Assembly (NCBI GenBank): GCA_946611495.1
Contig: CAMODR010000124.1
Span: forward strand, 1-5,054
Source of the DNA: an uncultured Methanobrevibacter sp.
GTDB lineage: Archaea; Methanobacteriota; Methanobacteria; Methanobacteriales; Methanobacteriaceae
Reading direction: 5' to 3'
Length of the DNA: 5,054 bases
The notes under the pieces: generated by a model
Databases searched by the model: none
What the model was told of the DNA's origin: nothing
What the model saw: the letters and a program-made list of their open reading frames with translations, nothing else
In this document: positions 1-5,054 of the stretch, piece after piece
Numbering within the stretch: position 1 is the first letter of the stretch
Layout of the letters: the number at the start of each line of letters is the position of its first letter
Made by a program: the position numbers and the translations under genes

Positions 1-915
1 GATGCTATTGAATGGACTCTCAAAGTCAATCCTGATGTCCTCATGGTCATAAAATCAACTATTCCTGTCGGGTATACAGAATCTGTTCGAGAGAAGTATG
101 GAGTAACTAATATAATTTTCTCTCCAGAATTCCTTCGTGAATCCAAAGCACTTTACGACAATCTTCATCCAAGCCGCATAGTTGTAGGATGTGATGATGA
201 GCAAATGGAAGATGGACAGATGTTTGCAGATCTGCTTCTTGAAGGGGCAAGGGAAGAGGAGAAAAGATCAGGGTCTATTGAACAGGATATTCCCATACTG
301 CTTACACATCTTACAGAAGCAGAAGCCATCAAGCTTTTTGCAAACACATATCTTGCAGTAAGAGTCAGCTATTTCAATGAGCTTGACACCTATGCCCAGA
401 CCAAAGGCCTTGACACACAGATGATAATAGATGGAGTATGTCTTGATCCACGTATAGGAGGGCATTATAACAATCCCTCATTTGGATACGGAGGATATTG
501 TCTTCCAAAGGATACAAAACAATTGCTTGCAAACTACAAGGATGTTCCACAAACCATGATTGAAGCTGTGGTTCGTTCAAATTCTGTAAGAAAGGAGTTC
601 ATAGCAGATCAAATCATTTCAAGAAATCCAGAAACTGTTGGTGTTTACCGTCTTACCATGAAAAGCAATAGTGATAACTTCCGTGCTTCTGCAATACAGG
701 GAGTCATGAGCCATATAAAGGCTGAAGGAATTCCTATAATCATATACGAGCCTACATTGGAGGACGGTTCAGAATTCCTGAGGTCTGAAGTGGTGAATGA
801 CCTTGAACGTTTCAAGAGTGAAAGCGATGTCATTATTGCTAATCGCTTTGACATGGATGTTCTTGGAGATGTTGCTGATAAGGTATATACAAGAGACTTG
901 TTCAGTAGGGATTGA
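1..915 (+). CDS. ugd: UDP-glucose 6-dehydrogenase, 5'-truncated by the window edge
   Basis: This enzyme oxidises UDP-glucose to UDP-glucuronate with two NAD+ in the cytoplasm, feeding surface polysaccharide synthesis. The frame is open from base 1 (304 residues). The ATG at 43 is an internal methionine, because coding sequence continues upstream of it and about 100 residues with the N-terminal NAD-binding Rossmann motif lie outside the window. Visible signatures are STIPVG (codons from about 55), [20 protein letters not shown] with the catalytic-site Lys (331-333) and Asn (343-345), and [10 protein letters not shown] with the nucleophilic Cys at 499-501 and Asp at 511-513. The C-terminal UDP-binding part has SDNFRAS and ends [10 protein letters not shown]. 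From memory it resembles the short E. coli-type Ugd closely, apart from roughly ten extra acidic/basic residues near 250-285. It ends in tandem stops TGA-TAG (913-918). No T-run terminator follows closely. The call is secure; the taxonomic origin of the gene is inference. Confidence 0.96.
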   Translation, partial: DAIEWTLKVNPDVLMVIKSTIPVGYTESVREKYGVTNIIFSPEFLRESKALYDNLHPSRIVVGCDDEQMEDGQMFADLLLEGAREEEKRSGSIEQDIPILLTHLTEAEAIKLFANTYLAVRVSYFNELDTYAQTKGLDTQMIIDGVCLDPRIGGHYNNPSFGYGGYCLPKDTKQLLANYKDVPQTMIEAVVRSNSVRKEFIADQIISRNPETVGVYRLTMKSNSDNFRASAIQGVMSHIKAEGIPIIIYEPTLEDGSEFLRSEVVNDLERFKSESDVIIANRFDMDVLGDVADKVYTRDLFSRD

Positions 916-918
916 TAG

Positions 919-1000
919 AATGCATATTTAATTAAGATTTATTAAGGGAATTATTTGAGTTAAATAGAAAAATTAATCTCTATTAAATAAGGATAAGATT
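919..1000 (+). other. AT-rich spacer between ugd and the methyltransferase-like gene
   Basis: This short spacer has no convincing gene. It contains T/A-rich stretches such as TTTAATTAAG and ATTTATTAAGG that could hold an archaeal TATA element, but none is distinctive enough to call. AAGGAT at 989-994 lies 6 nt before an ATG at 1001 and could serve as a weak ribosome-binding site for the possible upstream start described in the next entry. Confidence 0.4.
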
Positions 1001-1074
1001 ATGGAAAAAATAAAAATTAGAAACTGAAAAAAGTTCCAGTAGTTGAAAATTACCAATCCATTAAAAGGTGCGAA
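1001..1074 (+). other. Possible N-terminal extension of the methyltransferase-like gene, out of frame
   Basis: ATG at 1001 opens MEKIKIRN and then hits TGA at 1025-1027. In the frame of the downstream gene, codons from 1024 read LKKVPVVENYQSIKRCE and run directly into the Met at 1075, with no stop after the TAG at 1018-1020. Restoring one lost base at about 1024 (for example AACTG to AACCTG) would join these into one natural-looking N-terminus and give a protein of about 351 residues. Against this, AGGTG at 1066-1070 with a 4-nt gap is a good ribosome-binding site for the ATG at 1075. An 18-codon open stretch is also not rare by chance in such AT-rich DNA. This is inference. Confidence 0.35.
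1066..1070 (+). promoter_or_regulatory. Ribosome-binding site for the start at 1075
   Basis: AGGTG lies 4 nt before the ATG at 1075 and matches the archaeal anti-Shine-Dalgarno core (complement of CACCT). It is the main reason to place the start at 1075. The same bases can also be read as in-frame codons (AGG TGC) of a possible longer protein, so the site is not decisive. Confidence 0.5.
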
Positions 1075-2056
1075 ATGTCATTAAAAAATAGTTTATTAAA
1101 TAAAAGTAATAGTTATGCTTTTTATAAAAAAGAGCATGATAGATTGACTAAAGAGCTTGAAAATTATGCAAAAAGAGAAAAGAAATTGAATAAAGAATTA
1201 AAAGATTGTAAAAATGAGCTTGAAAAAGTCAAAAATGAACTACTATTTAAATCTGAAGAGTTAAAAATACTTCAAGATAATTATGAATCAAAATTCAATG
1301 ATCTTTTAGTCTCTGTTGATTCTATCAAAGAGAGTATAGCTAGTAGTGATAAAAATCATAAAGAGGAATTGTTAAGGATTAAGGAAATAAATTATGCTCA
1401 AATTTTTAATGATACTTTGAAGGAATCAATCTGGTTAACTAAAAAGAATTTTTCCTTAAATAGGTCCGCTTCAAATTATTCATTCATGTACACTTTATAT
1501 AGGATTTTAGATGAAGTCCAGCCTAAGAATATTTTGGAAATTGGGACTGGGGCAGACTTCCAAAATGACCACTCAATATGCAAAATACTACAAAGATTCT
1601 CATTTATTAATTGTAGAAGGTGACCCGCTTTGGATTGATAATTTCTCAAGTAAATTAAATATTGAAAGCAATGTGAATATAGTTCAAAGAGATCTGGAAA
1701 CTTTTACTTATAATAACACAGAAAATTTAAGATATAAAGATTTAAATGTAGTGACTGGCGACAATAAATATGATTTAATAATTATCGATGGACCTCAGGG
1801 ATTTGTTTCAGAACCTGAAGTTCATTTGCTTGATTATTCTAGAACAAATATCTGGTCTTTAATTGATACCAATCTTGCAGAGGAATTTGTTATTATAATT
1901 GATGATTATGATAGACAGGGCGAAAAGAATACTATGGCTCGCGTAGAAGAATTATTAAGAGAACAGAAAATTGAATTTTACAATTTCAAAAGCACAGGCC
2001 TTAAGGAGCAGTATGTGATTTGTTCCAGTGGATATAGGTTTGTTTCTTGGTTTTAG
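1075..2056 (+). pseudogene. Coiled-coil plus SAM-methyltransferase-fold protein, frameshifted
   Basis: Two overlapping reading frames, 1075-1623 and about 1545-2056, make one gene split by a frameshift. The first frame has a Lys/Glu-rich heptad-like coiled coil (about residues 18-105) and reaches NILEIG, but then loses sense and stops at 1621-1623. The second frame continues the protein naturally with GLGQTSKMTTQYAKYY. Removing one G from GGG at 1543-1545 gives ILEIGLGQTS, a glycine-rich motif I of class I methyltransferases, and a 326-residue product. Downstream are LLIVEGDP (acidic residue at 1616-1618), LIIIDGPQG (1775-1801) and IIIDDYDRQGEKNT (from 1892), which is the layout of methyltransferase-like proteins found in glycan clusters. 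There is no signal peptide, so it is predicted to be cytoplasmic. The substrate is unknown. The lesion may be a real mutation or a sequencing error. The family assignment is made by motif only. Confidence 0.75.
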
Positions 2057-2108
2057 TTGCATACTAAATCGCGTTTATATTTGACCTATGGTAAAATATT
2101 TAATCTGA

Positions 2109-2116
2109 TTTTTTTT
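2109..2116 (+). terminator. T8 archaeal-type terminator after the methyltransferase-like gene
   Basis: A run of eight T lies 53 nt after the stop at 2056 and has no strong stem in front of it. T-runs alone are a recognised archaeal termination signal. It would separate this gene from the DUF2142 gene about 480 nt further on. Confidence 0.5.
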
Positions 2117-2218
2117 AGAATTATAATTTGAGAGTAATTAGGGGTATGACTATTTAATACTAAGTTTTAATCTATTTGGATCGTATTTGCATATTAGATG
2201 ACTAAAAAAAGGTAAACA

Positions 2219-2365
2219 GTGAAAACTTTCAAGATAAAAAACATAAGAAATGTATAGCCAGTTAAGCTCTACGAAGAGGGTTAAAAAAACAAAATCGTAG
2301 TAAGTTCATTGAACAAGAACTATAAAATAAGCAAAAAACTACTTTTAAAATTAATAATGGTTTAA
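2219..2365 (+). pseudogene. Possible remnant of a small or truncated gene, two in-frame stops
   Basis: GTG at 2219 follows AGGTAAACA, a plausible ribosome-binding site. It reads VKTFKIKNIRNV, then TAG (2255-2257), PVKLYEEG, TAA (2282-2284), then KNKIVVSSLNKNYKISKK and on to TAA at 2363-2365, which falls inside the downstream palindrome. The pattern KIKN-hydrophobic-basic-x-V-PV resembles the possible N-terminal extension of the preceding gene (KIRNLKKVPVVENY). It could therefore be a dead relative of that N-terminus or an unrelated eroded gene. Two stops, short length and AT-rich DNA make chance a serious alternative. Confidence 0.25.
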
Positions 2366-2387
2366 ACCATTATTTATTTCTTTTTTT
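2353..2387 (+). terminator. Perfect 22-bp palindrome followed by T7, probable terminator
   Basis: Bases 2353-2374 form an uninterrupted inverted repeat centred between 2363 and 2364 with core GGTTTAAACC. With one mismatch per side the pairing extends to 2348-2379. As RNA it would make a 9-bp stem with a TTAA loop. It is followed by T-rich sequence and T7 at 2381-2387. This looks like an intrinsic terminator for a plus-strand transcript. A dimeric protein could also bind such a palindrome as an operator for the gene at 2590, about 200 nt downstream. Confidence 0.6.
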
Positions 2388-2469
2388 ACAATATTGCAGT
2401 TTCTAGTTTATTAATGACATTTTCGATAAGTAAGAATATAATTTAAGTAGCAGTTTAAATTTGATTTCT

Positions 2470-2520
2470 AAATTATATTAAACTATAAATGCTATCAAAA
2501 GATATAATATAATAAAAAAT
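2470..2520 (+). promoter_or_regulatory. Candidate promoter region of the DUF2142 gene
   Basis: A dense A/T stretch holds the TATA-like strings ACTATAAA (2482-2489) and GATATAATATAA (2501-2512), about 80-110 nt before the start codon. An archaeal TATA box here would give a 5' leader of roughly 50-85 nt. In DNA this AT-rich many such strings occur by chance, so the exact box is not determined. Confidence 0.25.
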
Positions 2521-2580
2521 ACATCATTAATTTCTTTTATCATAATTTAATAAGAGAGGCATGTTTTTATCTGTATTGAT

Positions 2581-2585
2581 GGTGA
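2581..2585 (+). promoter_or_regulatory. Ribosome-binding site deciding the DUF2142 start
   Basis: GGTGA lies 4 nt before ATG 2590. The same frame has a TAA at 2551 and no ATG, GTG or TTG between that stop and 2590. The site and the start therefore agree. Confidence 0.75.
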
Positions 2586-2589
2586 AATA

Positions 2590-4182
2590 ATGAAATCTAT
2601 TTTAAAGACAGATAATTTAAATTTCAAAGATAATATTTTTCAATCAAAGAAATATTGGACTATTTATATTATTTTATTGCTTGTTGGGTCTTTATCAATG
2701 TTATCCTTAAACAATATTGAACATCCAAAAATGGAAATATTGATGTTGATCTGCCTTTCAATAATAGGTATTCTATTAATAAGTTATTATTTTTCCAATA
2801 AATCTCAAGAGGACTTGTATAAAGTAGCTTTTGTGATTATTGTTATTTTTGGATTATTATGTGTTTTTACCATGCCTATTTGCGAGCCTTCCGATTGTCC
2901 AGAACATTTGACAAGAGCGGAAATTACTTCAAGAGGCATTTTATTCCCTGAATATACGGGAAATAATTATACAAATTATTATTTTAATGGCACTGATTAT
3001 GTATGGGACGGTAGTGGTTTTGAAACAATCCAATCAATAGTTGATATTAAGCAAAATCGTTACAATACTGTTTTTACGATGGAAAATGATGATGAGAAAA
3101 TTAATAATACTTTAGTTATTGTTGATCAATGTGCTGAACAAAATCCTTTCTATGGCTATCTGCCTCAAGCATTAGGTATTATAATAGCTAAATTATTAGA
3201 TTTGAATGTAATCTGGTTATTATGGATGGCTAGAATAATGAATCTGTTATTCTATGCAGGAGTTATTTCTTTAGCAGTTAAAAAATCACCTATTTTCAAA
3301 ATTCCTATAATTTTCACAGCTTGTCTTCCAATGGCTATGTTTCAAGGTGTTTCAGTTAGCATAGATTCAATGATAATTGCACTAACTATTTTGTTAATAT
3401 CTTATTTCTTTTATATGTATAAGTCAGAAGAAAATAGTTTGAATTCAAAAAATATTCTTTTATTCATATCTTTTTCATTTATTCTGGGTTTACTTAAACT
3501 ACCTTCTTTAGCATTTTCTTTATTAATATTTGCAGTTCCTAAAAAGAATTTCAATGATAAAAACAAGGCCATTTTATGTTCTATTGGAGGAATTATTATT
3601 ATCGGGCTATTGGGTTTGTTTTGGAGTCGATATGCTACAGATGCATTGTGGCATTCTTACAGAGCAACACATTATATTAGCGAAAATGTTAATGCTACCT
3701 TGCAGATGGATTTCTTCCTAAGCAGTCCTTATAATCCCTTATTATTTATTTCAAAAACATTGGAAAGCATTTATATTATGGGAAGCCCTTTTCTTATGTA
3801 TCCCCCTAAAGTAACTGGAGGATATACTTCCGCCTCAGATTTTATAACTATGGTCCTATTAATGGCAATGGGGTGTGTTTATTTAGCTTATCCAATTAAT
3901 GAAAAAATAGTTGTTAAATCAAAAATCATATCCTTATTATCCGTTGGAATATTTTATATTGGCACTTGCTTTGTACAGTTTTTAACTTGGAGTCCTCAAG
4001 GGGAACTTGTTGTATCAGGAATTAGTCCAAGATATTTCATGCCACTTCTTGTTTTAATTCCATTTATTTTTGGAATAAATATAATTAAAGAAAAAAATAT
4101 TGAGTTTGATTATTATATTATAACTTTAACAGTTTCAATTATGGCTCTGATGGTGATGTCTTTTATTTTTGGATTTTACTAA
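2590..4182 (+). CDS. DUF2142 family polytopic membrane protein
   Basis: This intact 530-residue protein has about 11-12 hydrophobic segments, at roughly 22-41, 48-68, 78-96, 191-211, 213-230, 236-254, 256-276, 287-315, 327-346, 383-403, 417-434, 445-466, 481-498 and 507-529, some of which may pair or be re-entrant. DUF2142 hallmarks are visible: an acidic loop motif PSDCPEHLTRA (100-110) after the third segment, YLPQALGI, LPMAMFQGVSVSIDS (246-260), a Lys-Pro-containing helix (GLLKLPS) and SPRYFMPLL near the end. The long hydrophilic loop 97-190 has possible N-glycosylation sequons at N126, N133 and N172, suggesting an exterior location. The family's biochemical role is not established. Acidic residues in the first large loop and the glycan-gene setting suggest, by inference, a GT-C-like lipid-linked sugar transferase or a surface-polymer assembly protein. 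It is transcribed alone, with a 533-bp gap upstream and a T7 terminator directly downstream. Confidence 0.85.
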   Translation: MKSILKTDNLNFKDNIFQSKKYWTIYIILLLVGSLSMLSLNNIEHPKMEILMLICLSIIGILLISYYFSNKSQEDLYKVAFVIIVIFGLLCVFTMPICEPSDCPEHLTRAEITSRGILFPEYTGNNYTNYYFNGTDYVWDGSGFETIQSIVDIKQNRYNTVFTMENDDEKINNTLVIVDQCAEQNPFYGYLPQALGIIIAKLLDLNVIWLLWMARIMNLLFYAGVISLAVKKSPIFKIPIIFTACLPMAMFQGVSVSIDSMIIALTILLISYFFYMYKSEENSLNSKNILLFISFSFILGLLKLPSLAFSLLIFAVPKKNFNDKNKAILCSIGGIIIIGLLGLFWSRYATDALWHSYRATHYISENVNATLQMDFFLSSPYNPLLFISKTLESIYIMGSPFLMYPPKVTGGYTSASDFITMVLLMAMGCVYLAYPINEKIVVKSKIISLLSVGIFYIGTCFVQFLTWSPQGELVVSGISPRYFMPLLVLIPFIFGINIIKEKNIEFDYYIITLTVSIMALMVMSFIFGFY

Positions 4183-4186
4183 TTAA

Positions 4187-4193
4187 TTTTTTT
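4187..4193 (+). terminator. T7 terminator directly after the DUF2142 gene
   Basis: A seven-T run begins 5 nt after the TAA at 4180-4182, and a further T6 lies at 4218-4223. There is no GC stem, which fits archaeal T-run termination. The spacer separates this gene from the converging minus-strand glycosyltransferase remnant. Confidence 0.6.
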
Positions 4194-4245
4194 AAAATTG
4201 TATGATAAAATATTAAATTTTTTAATTAGGAAAAATTAGTTATAT

Positions 4246-4848
4246 TTTCAATCTAATTTGAGTCAGATAATGCTCAAAATCTATAGTTAATTGGAATCTC
4301 GGCTATTTTAAAGTTATGCCAAGTGCGAAGATGCTCATTTCAGTTTCCAGTTCTAATCCTTTTGAAATGACCGGATAAGATTTTACAAAGTCATAGATGA
4401 ACCCTCTCATTCCAGTAGAATGTCATGCAAGTCGCTTCTAAAAATAGTGTTGATTGCTTTTCGCATGAATTTGTTTTCCTGTATTATGAAAAGGCCTTTG
4501 TTTTCTGAATAAGTTGATGAAAGCCAATCTCCAATGACCATGTCCGCTTTTCCTTCGAAGACCAGTTTTTCCATTTCAACTGCTTCTGCAGATTAAAGGG
4601 CATCGCCATCTACCATGATATAGCAGTCGGTATCGATGTCTCGAAACATTAATCTGACCACATTTCCTTTTCCTTGCTTGTAGTCATGCCTTTCAATGGC
4701 TCCTTCGCTACTTGCTATTTCGTCACTGCCGTCGTTTGAATTGTTGTCATAAACATAGATATCTGCATCAGGCAATGCCTTTTGGAAGTCGTTATGGCCT
4801 TTTTTCTAATCATTCATTATAACATGGTATTAGTATGGCTGTTTTCAT
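4246..4848 (-). pseudogene. Family 2 glycosyltransferase, heavily decayed
   Basis: Read on the minus strand, this follows a GT-A fold glycosyltransferase from start to well past the catalytic core. ATG at 4848 gives MKTAILIPCYNE, then TGA (4812-4810). After a frame change come DFQKALPDADIYVYDNN (from 4790), SNDGSDEIA and CYIMVDGD. There TAA at 4595-4593 replaces the Tyr expected in the metal-binding DGDDTY motif. SAEAVEMEKLV, GKADMVIGD and LSSTY follow in the same frame. RPFHNTG (4497-4477) sits in a shifted frame flanked by compensating one-base changes. GMRGFIYDFVKSYPVISKG and LELETEMSIFAL (from 4413) are in another frame, and HNFKIAEIPINYR in yet another, ending TGA at 4276-4274. A faint SDSKLD-like trace reaches about 4246. 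GTGAT at 4857-4853 would be the old ribosome-binding site. The living family transfers sugars from nucleotide-sugar or to lipid carriers at the cytoplasmic membrane face. Too many lesions exist for sequencing error. Confidence 0.85.
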
Positions 4849-4883
4849 TGTTATCACAAATTTAATTATTAAAAACAAGGAAC

Positions 4884-4976
4884 TTACCCATATTCATTTT
4901 CAACTATTCTGAGAAGCTTTTTATTATTGGAATAGGCTATGTCTGGATAATCAGGGCGTGCCTGATCTGCGCCCTG
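4884..4976 (-). pseudogene. C-terminal remnant of an unrecognised protein
   Basis: On the minus strand, 30 codons read QGADQARPDYPDIAYSNN followed by KKLLRIVENEYG and TAA (4886-4884). They are preceded by an in-frame TAG (4979-4977). The residue mix, amphipathic tail and higher GC than the surroundings look like a genuine protein C-terminus. The bases just upstream read IRVLAG in a neighbouring frame, so a small indel may have cut it from a longer protein. I do not recognise the family. It ends 35 nt before the old start of the glycosyltransferase remnant and on the same strand, as if both were once in one operon. Confidence 0.4.
4952..4976. repeat. GC-rich 7-bp inverted repeat
   Basis: CAGGGCG (4952-4958) and CGCCCTG (4970-4976) pair perfectly around an 11-nt loop. 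It stands out as a GC-rich stem in AT-rich DNA, with a T7 run at 4989-4995 downstream on the plus strand. The 12-nt gap before the T-run is long for an intrinsic terminator. The same bases also encode part of the minus-strand protein tail, so the pairing may be incidental. Confidence 0.4.
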
Positions 4977-4987
4977 CTAACACCCTT

Positions 4988-5010
4988 ATTTTTTTATTTA
5001 ATAAAAAAAT
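4988..5010. terminator. A/T-only 23-bp palindrome with T7 on both strands
   Basis: Bases 4988-5010 are symmetric about base 4999: A, T7, ATT, central T, AAT, A7, T. Each strand therefore carries a T7 run, which would suit a bidirectional archaeal T-run terminator between a minus-strand gene lying to the right of the window and the remnants on the left. Low complexity makes chance symmetry more likely than for a mixed sequence. Confidence 0.35.
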
Positions 5011-5054
5011 CAAATACAAGAGACTCGATTATGAAATATCCGTAACAATCTAAT
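4994..5054 (-). other. Possible C-terminal end of a minus-strand gene cut by the window edge
   Basis: From the right edge on the minus strand an open frame reads LDCYGYFIIESLVFDFFIK and stops at TAA 4996-4994, inside the A/T palindrome. It is only 19 codons of AT-rich sequence, so it may be chance. If real, it would be the tail of a gene lying mostly outside the window. Confidence 0.2.

Larger units (their letters stand above)
2057..2589 (+). other. 533-bp intergenic region without an intact gene
   Basis: The region is very AT-rich. In order it contains a TTTATAT element (2074-2080) that could be a TATA box, the T8 run (2109-2116), a possible broken gene start (2219-2365), a small inverted repeat CTACGA/TCGTAG (2269-2274 and 2295-2300), a 22-bp palindrome with a following T7 (2353-2387), and the AT-rich leader of the DUF2142 gene. 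No open frame here is long enough or protein-like enough to call a functional gene. A small RNA ending at the palindrome is possible but unsupported. Confidence 0.6.

Noticed and set aside
165..854. Four minus-strand open frames of 60-69 codons antisense to the dehydrogenase (165-347, 268-465, 374-580, 645-854)
   Set aside because: They lie wholly opposite a well-conserved enzyme gene, are rich in Ser/Cys/Met in no recognisable pattern, and lack ribosome-binding sites. They are shadows of the real frame.
1540..1556. Programmed ribosomal frameshifting in the methyltransferase-like gene
   Set aside because: No slippery sequence, rare-codon pause or downstream hairpin is evident, and the product before the shift would be non-functional.
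1511..1560. ATG at 1511 as the true start of a separate methyltransferase
   Set aside because: The first dozen codons in that frame (MKSSLRIFWKLG) are the out-of-frame reading of NILEIG. There is no ribosome-binding site, and the natural protein joins at 1543-1545.
3530..3721. A 63-codon plus-strand frame inside the DUF2142 gene
   Set aside because: It is contained in another frame of an intact, family-typical membrane protein gene and has no ribosome-binding site or recognisable motif.
4179..4229. CTAATTAA / TTAATTAG inverted repeat after the DUF2142 stop
   Set aside because: It is only 8 bp of pure low-complexity A/T except for the end bases, with a 35-nt loop; the T-runs explain termination better.
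4593..4775. A free-standing 60-residue minus-strand protein
   Set aside because: Its start is an internal position of a glycosyltransferase (PDADIYVYDNN) and its stop replaces a conserved residue. It is one fragment of the larger pseudogene.
4249..5054. Nine-base direct repeat CAATCTAAT at 4249-4257 and 5046-5054, as a possible insertion footprint around the minus-strand remnants
   Set aside because: Nine-base matches are expected by chance in AT-rich DNA, one copy abuts the window edge, and no transposase or terminal inverted repeats are present.
1..5054. CRISPR array, tRNA, rRNA or complete insertion sequence
   Set aside because: No regularly spaced repeats, no cloverleaf-like conserved arms, no rRNA-like segments and no transposase frame were seen on either strand.

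Overview
The window most likely comes from a low-GC methanogenic archaeon of the Methanobrevibacter type. This is inferred from several things: very AT-rich DNA, ribosome-binding sites of the GGTG/GTGA kind about 4-5 nt before the start codons, T-run terminators with little or no stem, and a large DUF2142 membrane protein beside nucleotide-sugar and glycosyltransferase genes. No rRNA, tRNA or methanogenesis gene is present to confirm it. The locus is part of a cell-surface polysaccharide/glycoconjugate region.

Layout. Positions 1-915 (+) hold the C-terminal three quarters of UDP-glucose 6-dehydrogenase, cut by the left edge. Positions 1075-2056 (+), possibly starting at 1001, hold a coiled-coil plus methyltransferase-fold protein whose reading frame is broken by one extra G around 1543-1545. 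Positions 2057-2589 are a 533-bp gap holding a T8 terminator, a possible broken gene start (2219-2365), a perfect 22-bp palindrome followed by T7, and the leader of the next gene. Positions 2590-4182 (+) hold an intact 530-residue DUF2142 polytopic membrane protein followed at once by a T7 terminator. From about 4848 down to 4274, and perhaps 4246, the minus strand carries a heavily decayed family 2 glycosyltransferase. Upstream of it on the same strand are the tail of an unrecognised protein (4976-4884) and an A/T-only palindrome (4988-5010).

How the genes fit together. The dehydrogenase would supply UDP-glucuronate. The methyltransferase-like and DUF2142 proteins would act in modifying or assembling a surface glycan. 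The decayed glycosyltransferase shows that this region is undergoing gene loss. Two of the four substantial genes are broken (one mildly, one badly), so the locus looks like a variable, eroding accessory region. The dehydrogenase and the minus-strand remnants look richer in G+C than the section between them, which suggests the middle section has a different history.

No CRISPR array, complete mobile element or RNA gene was found. I see no clearly new multi-gene system. The least understood items are the coiled-coil methyltransferase with its possible N-terminal extension, the echo of that N-terminus at 2219, and the DUF2142 protein.
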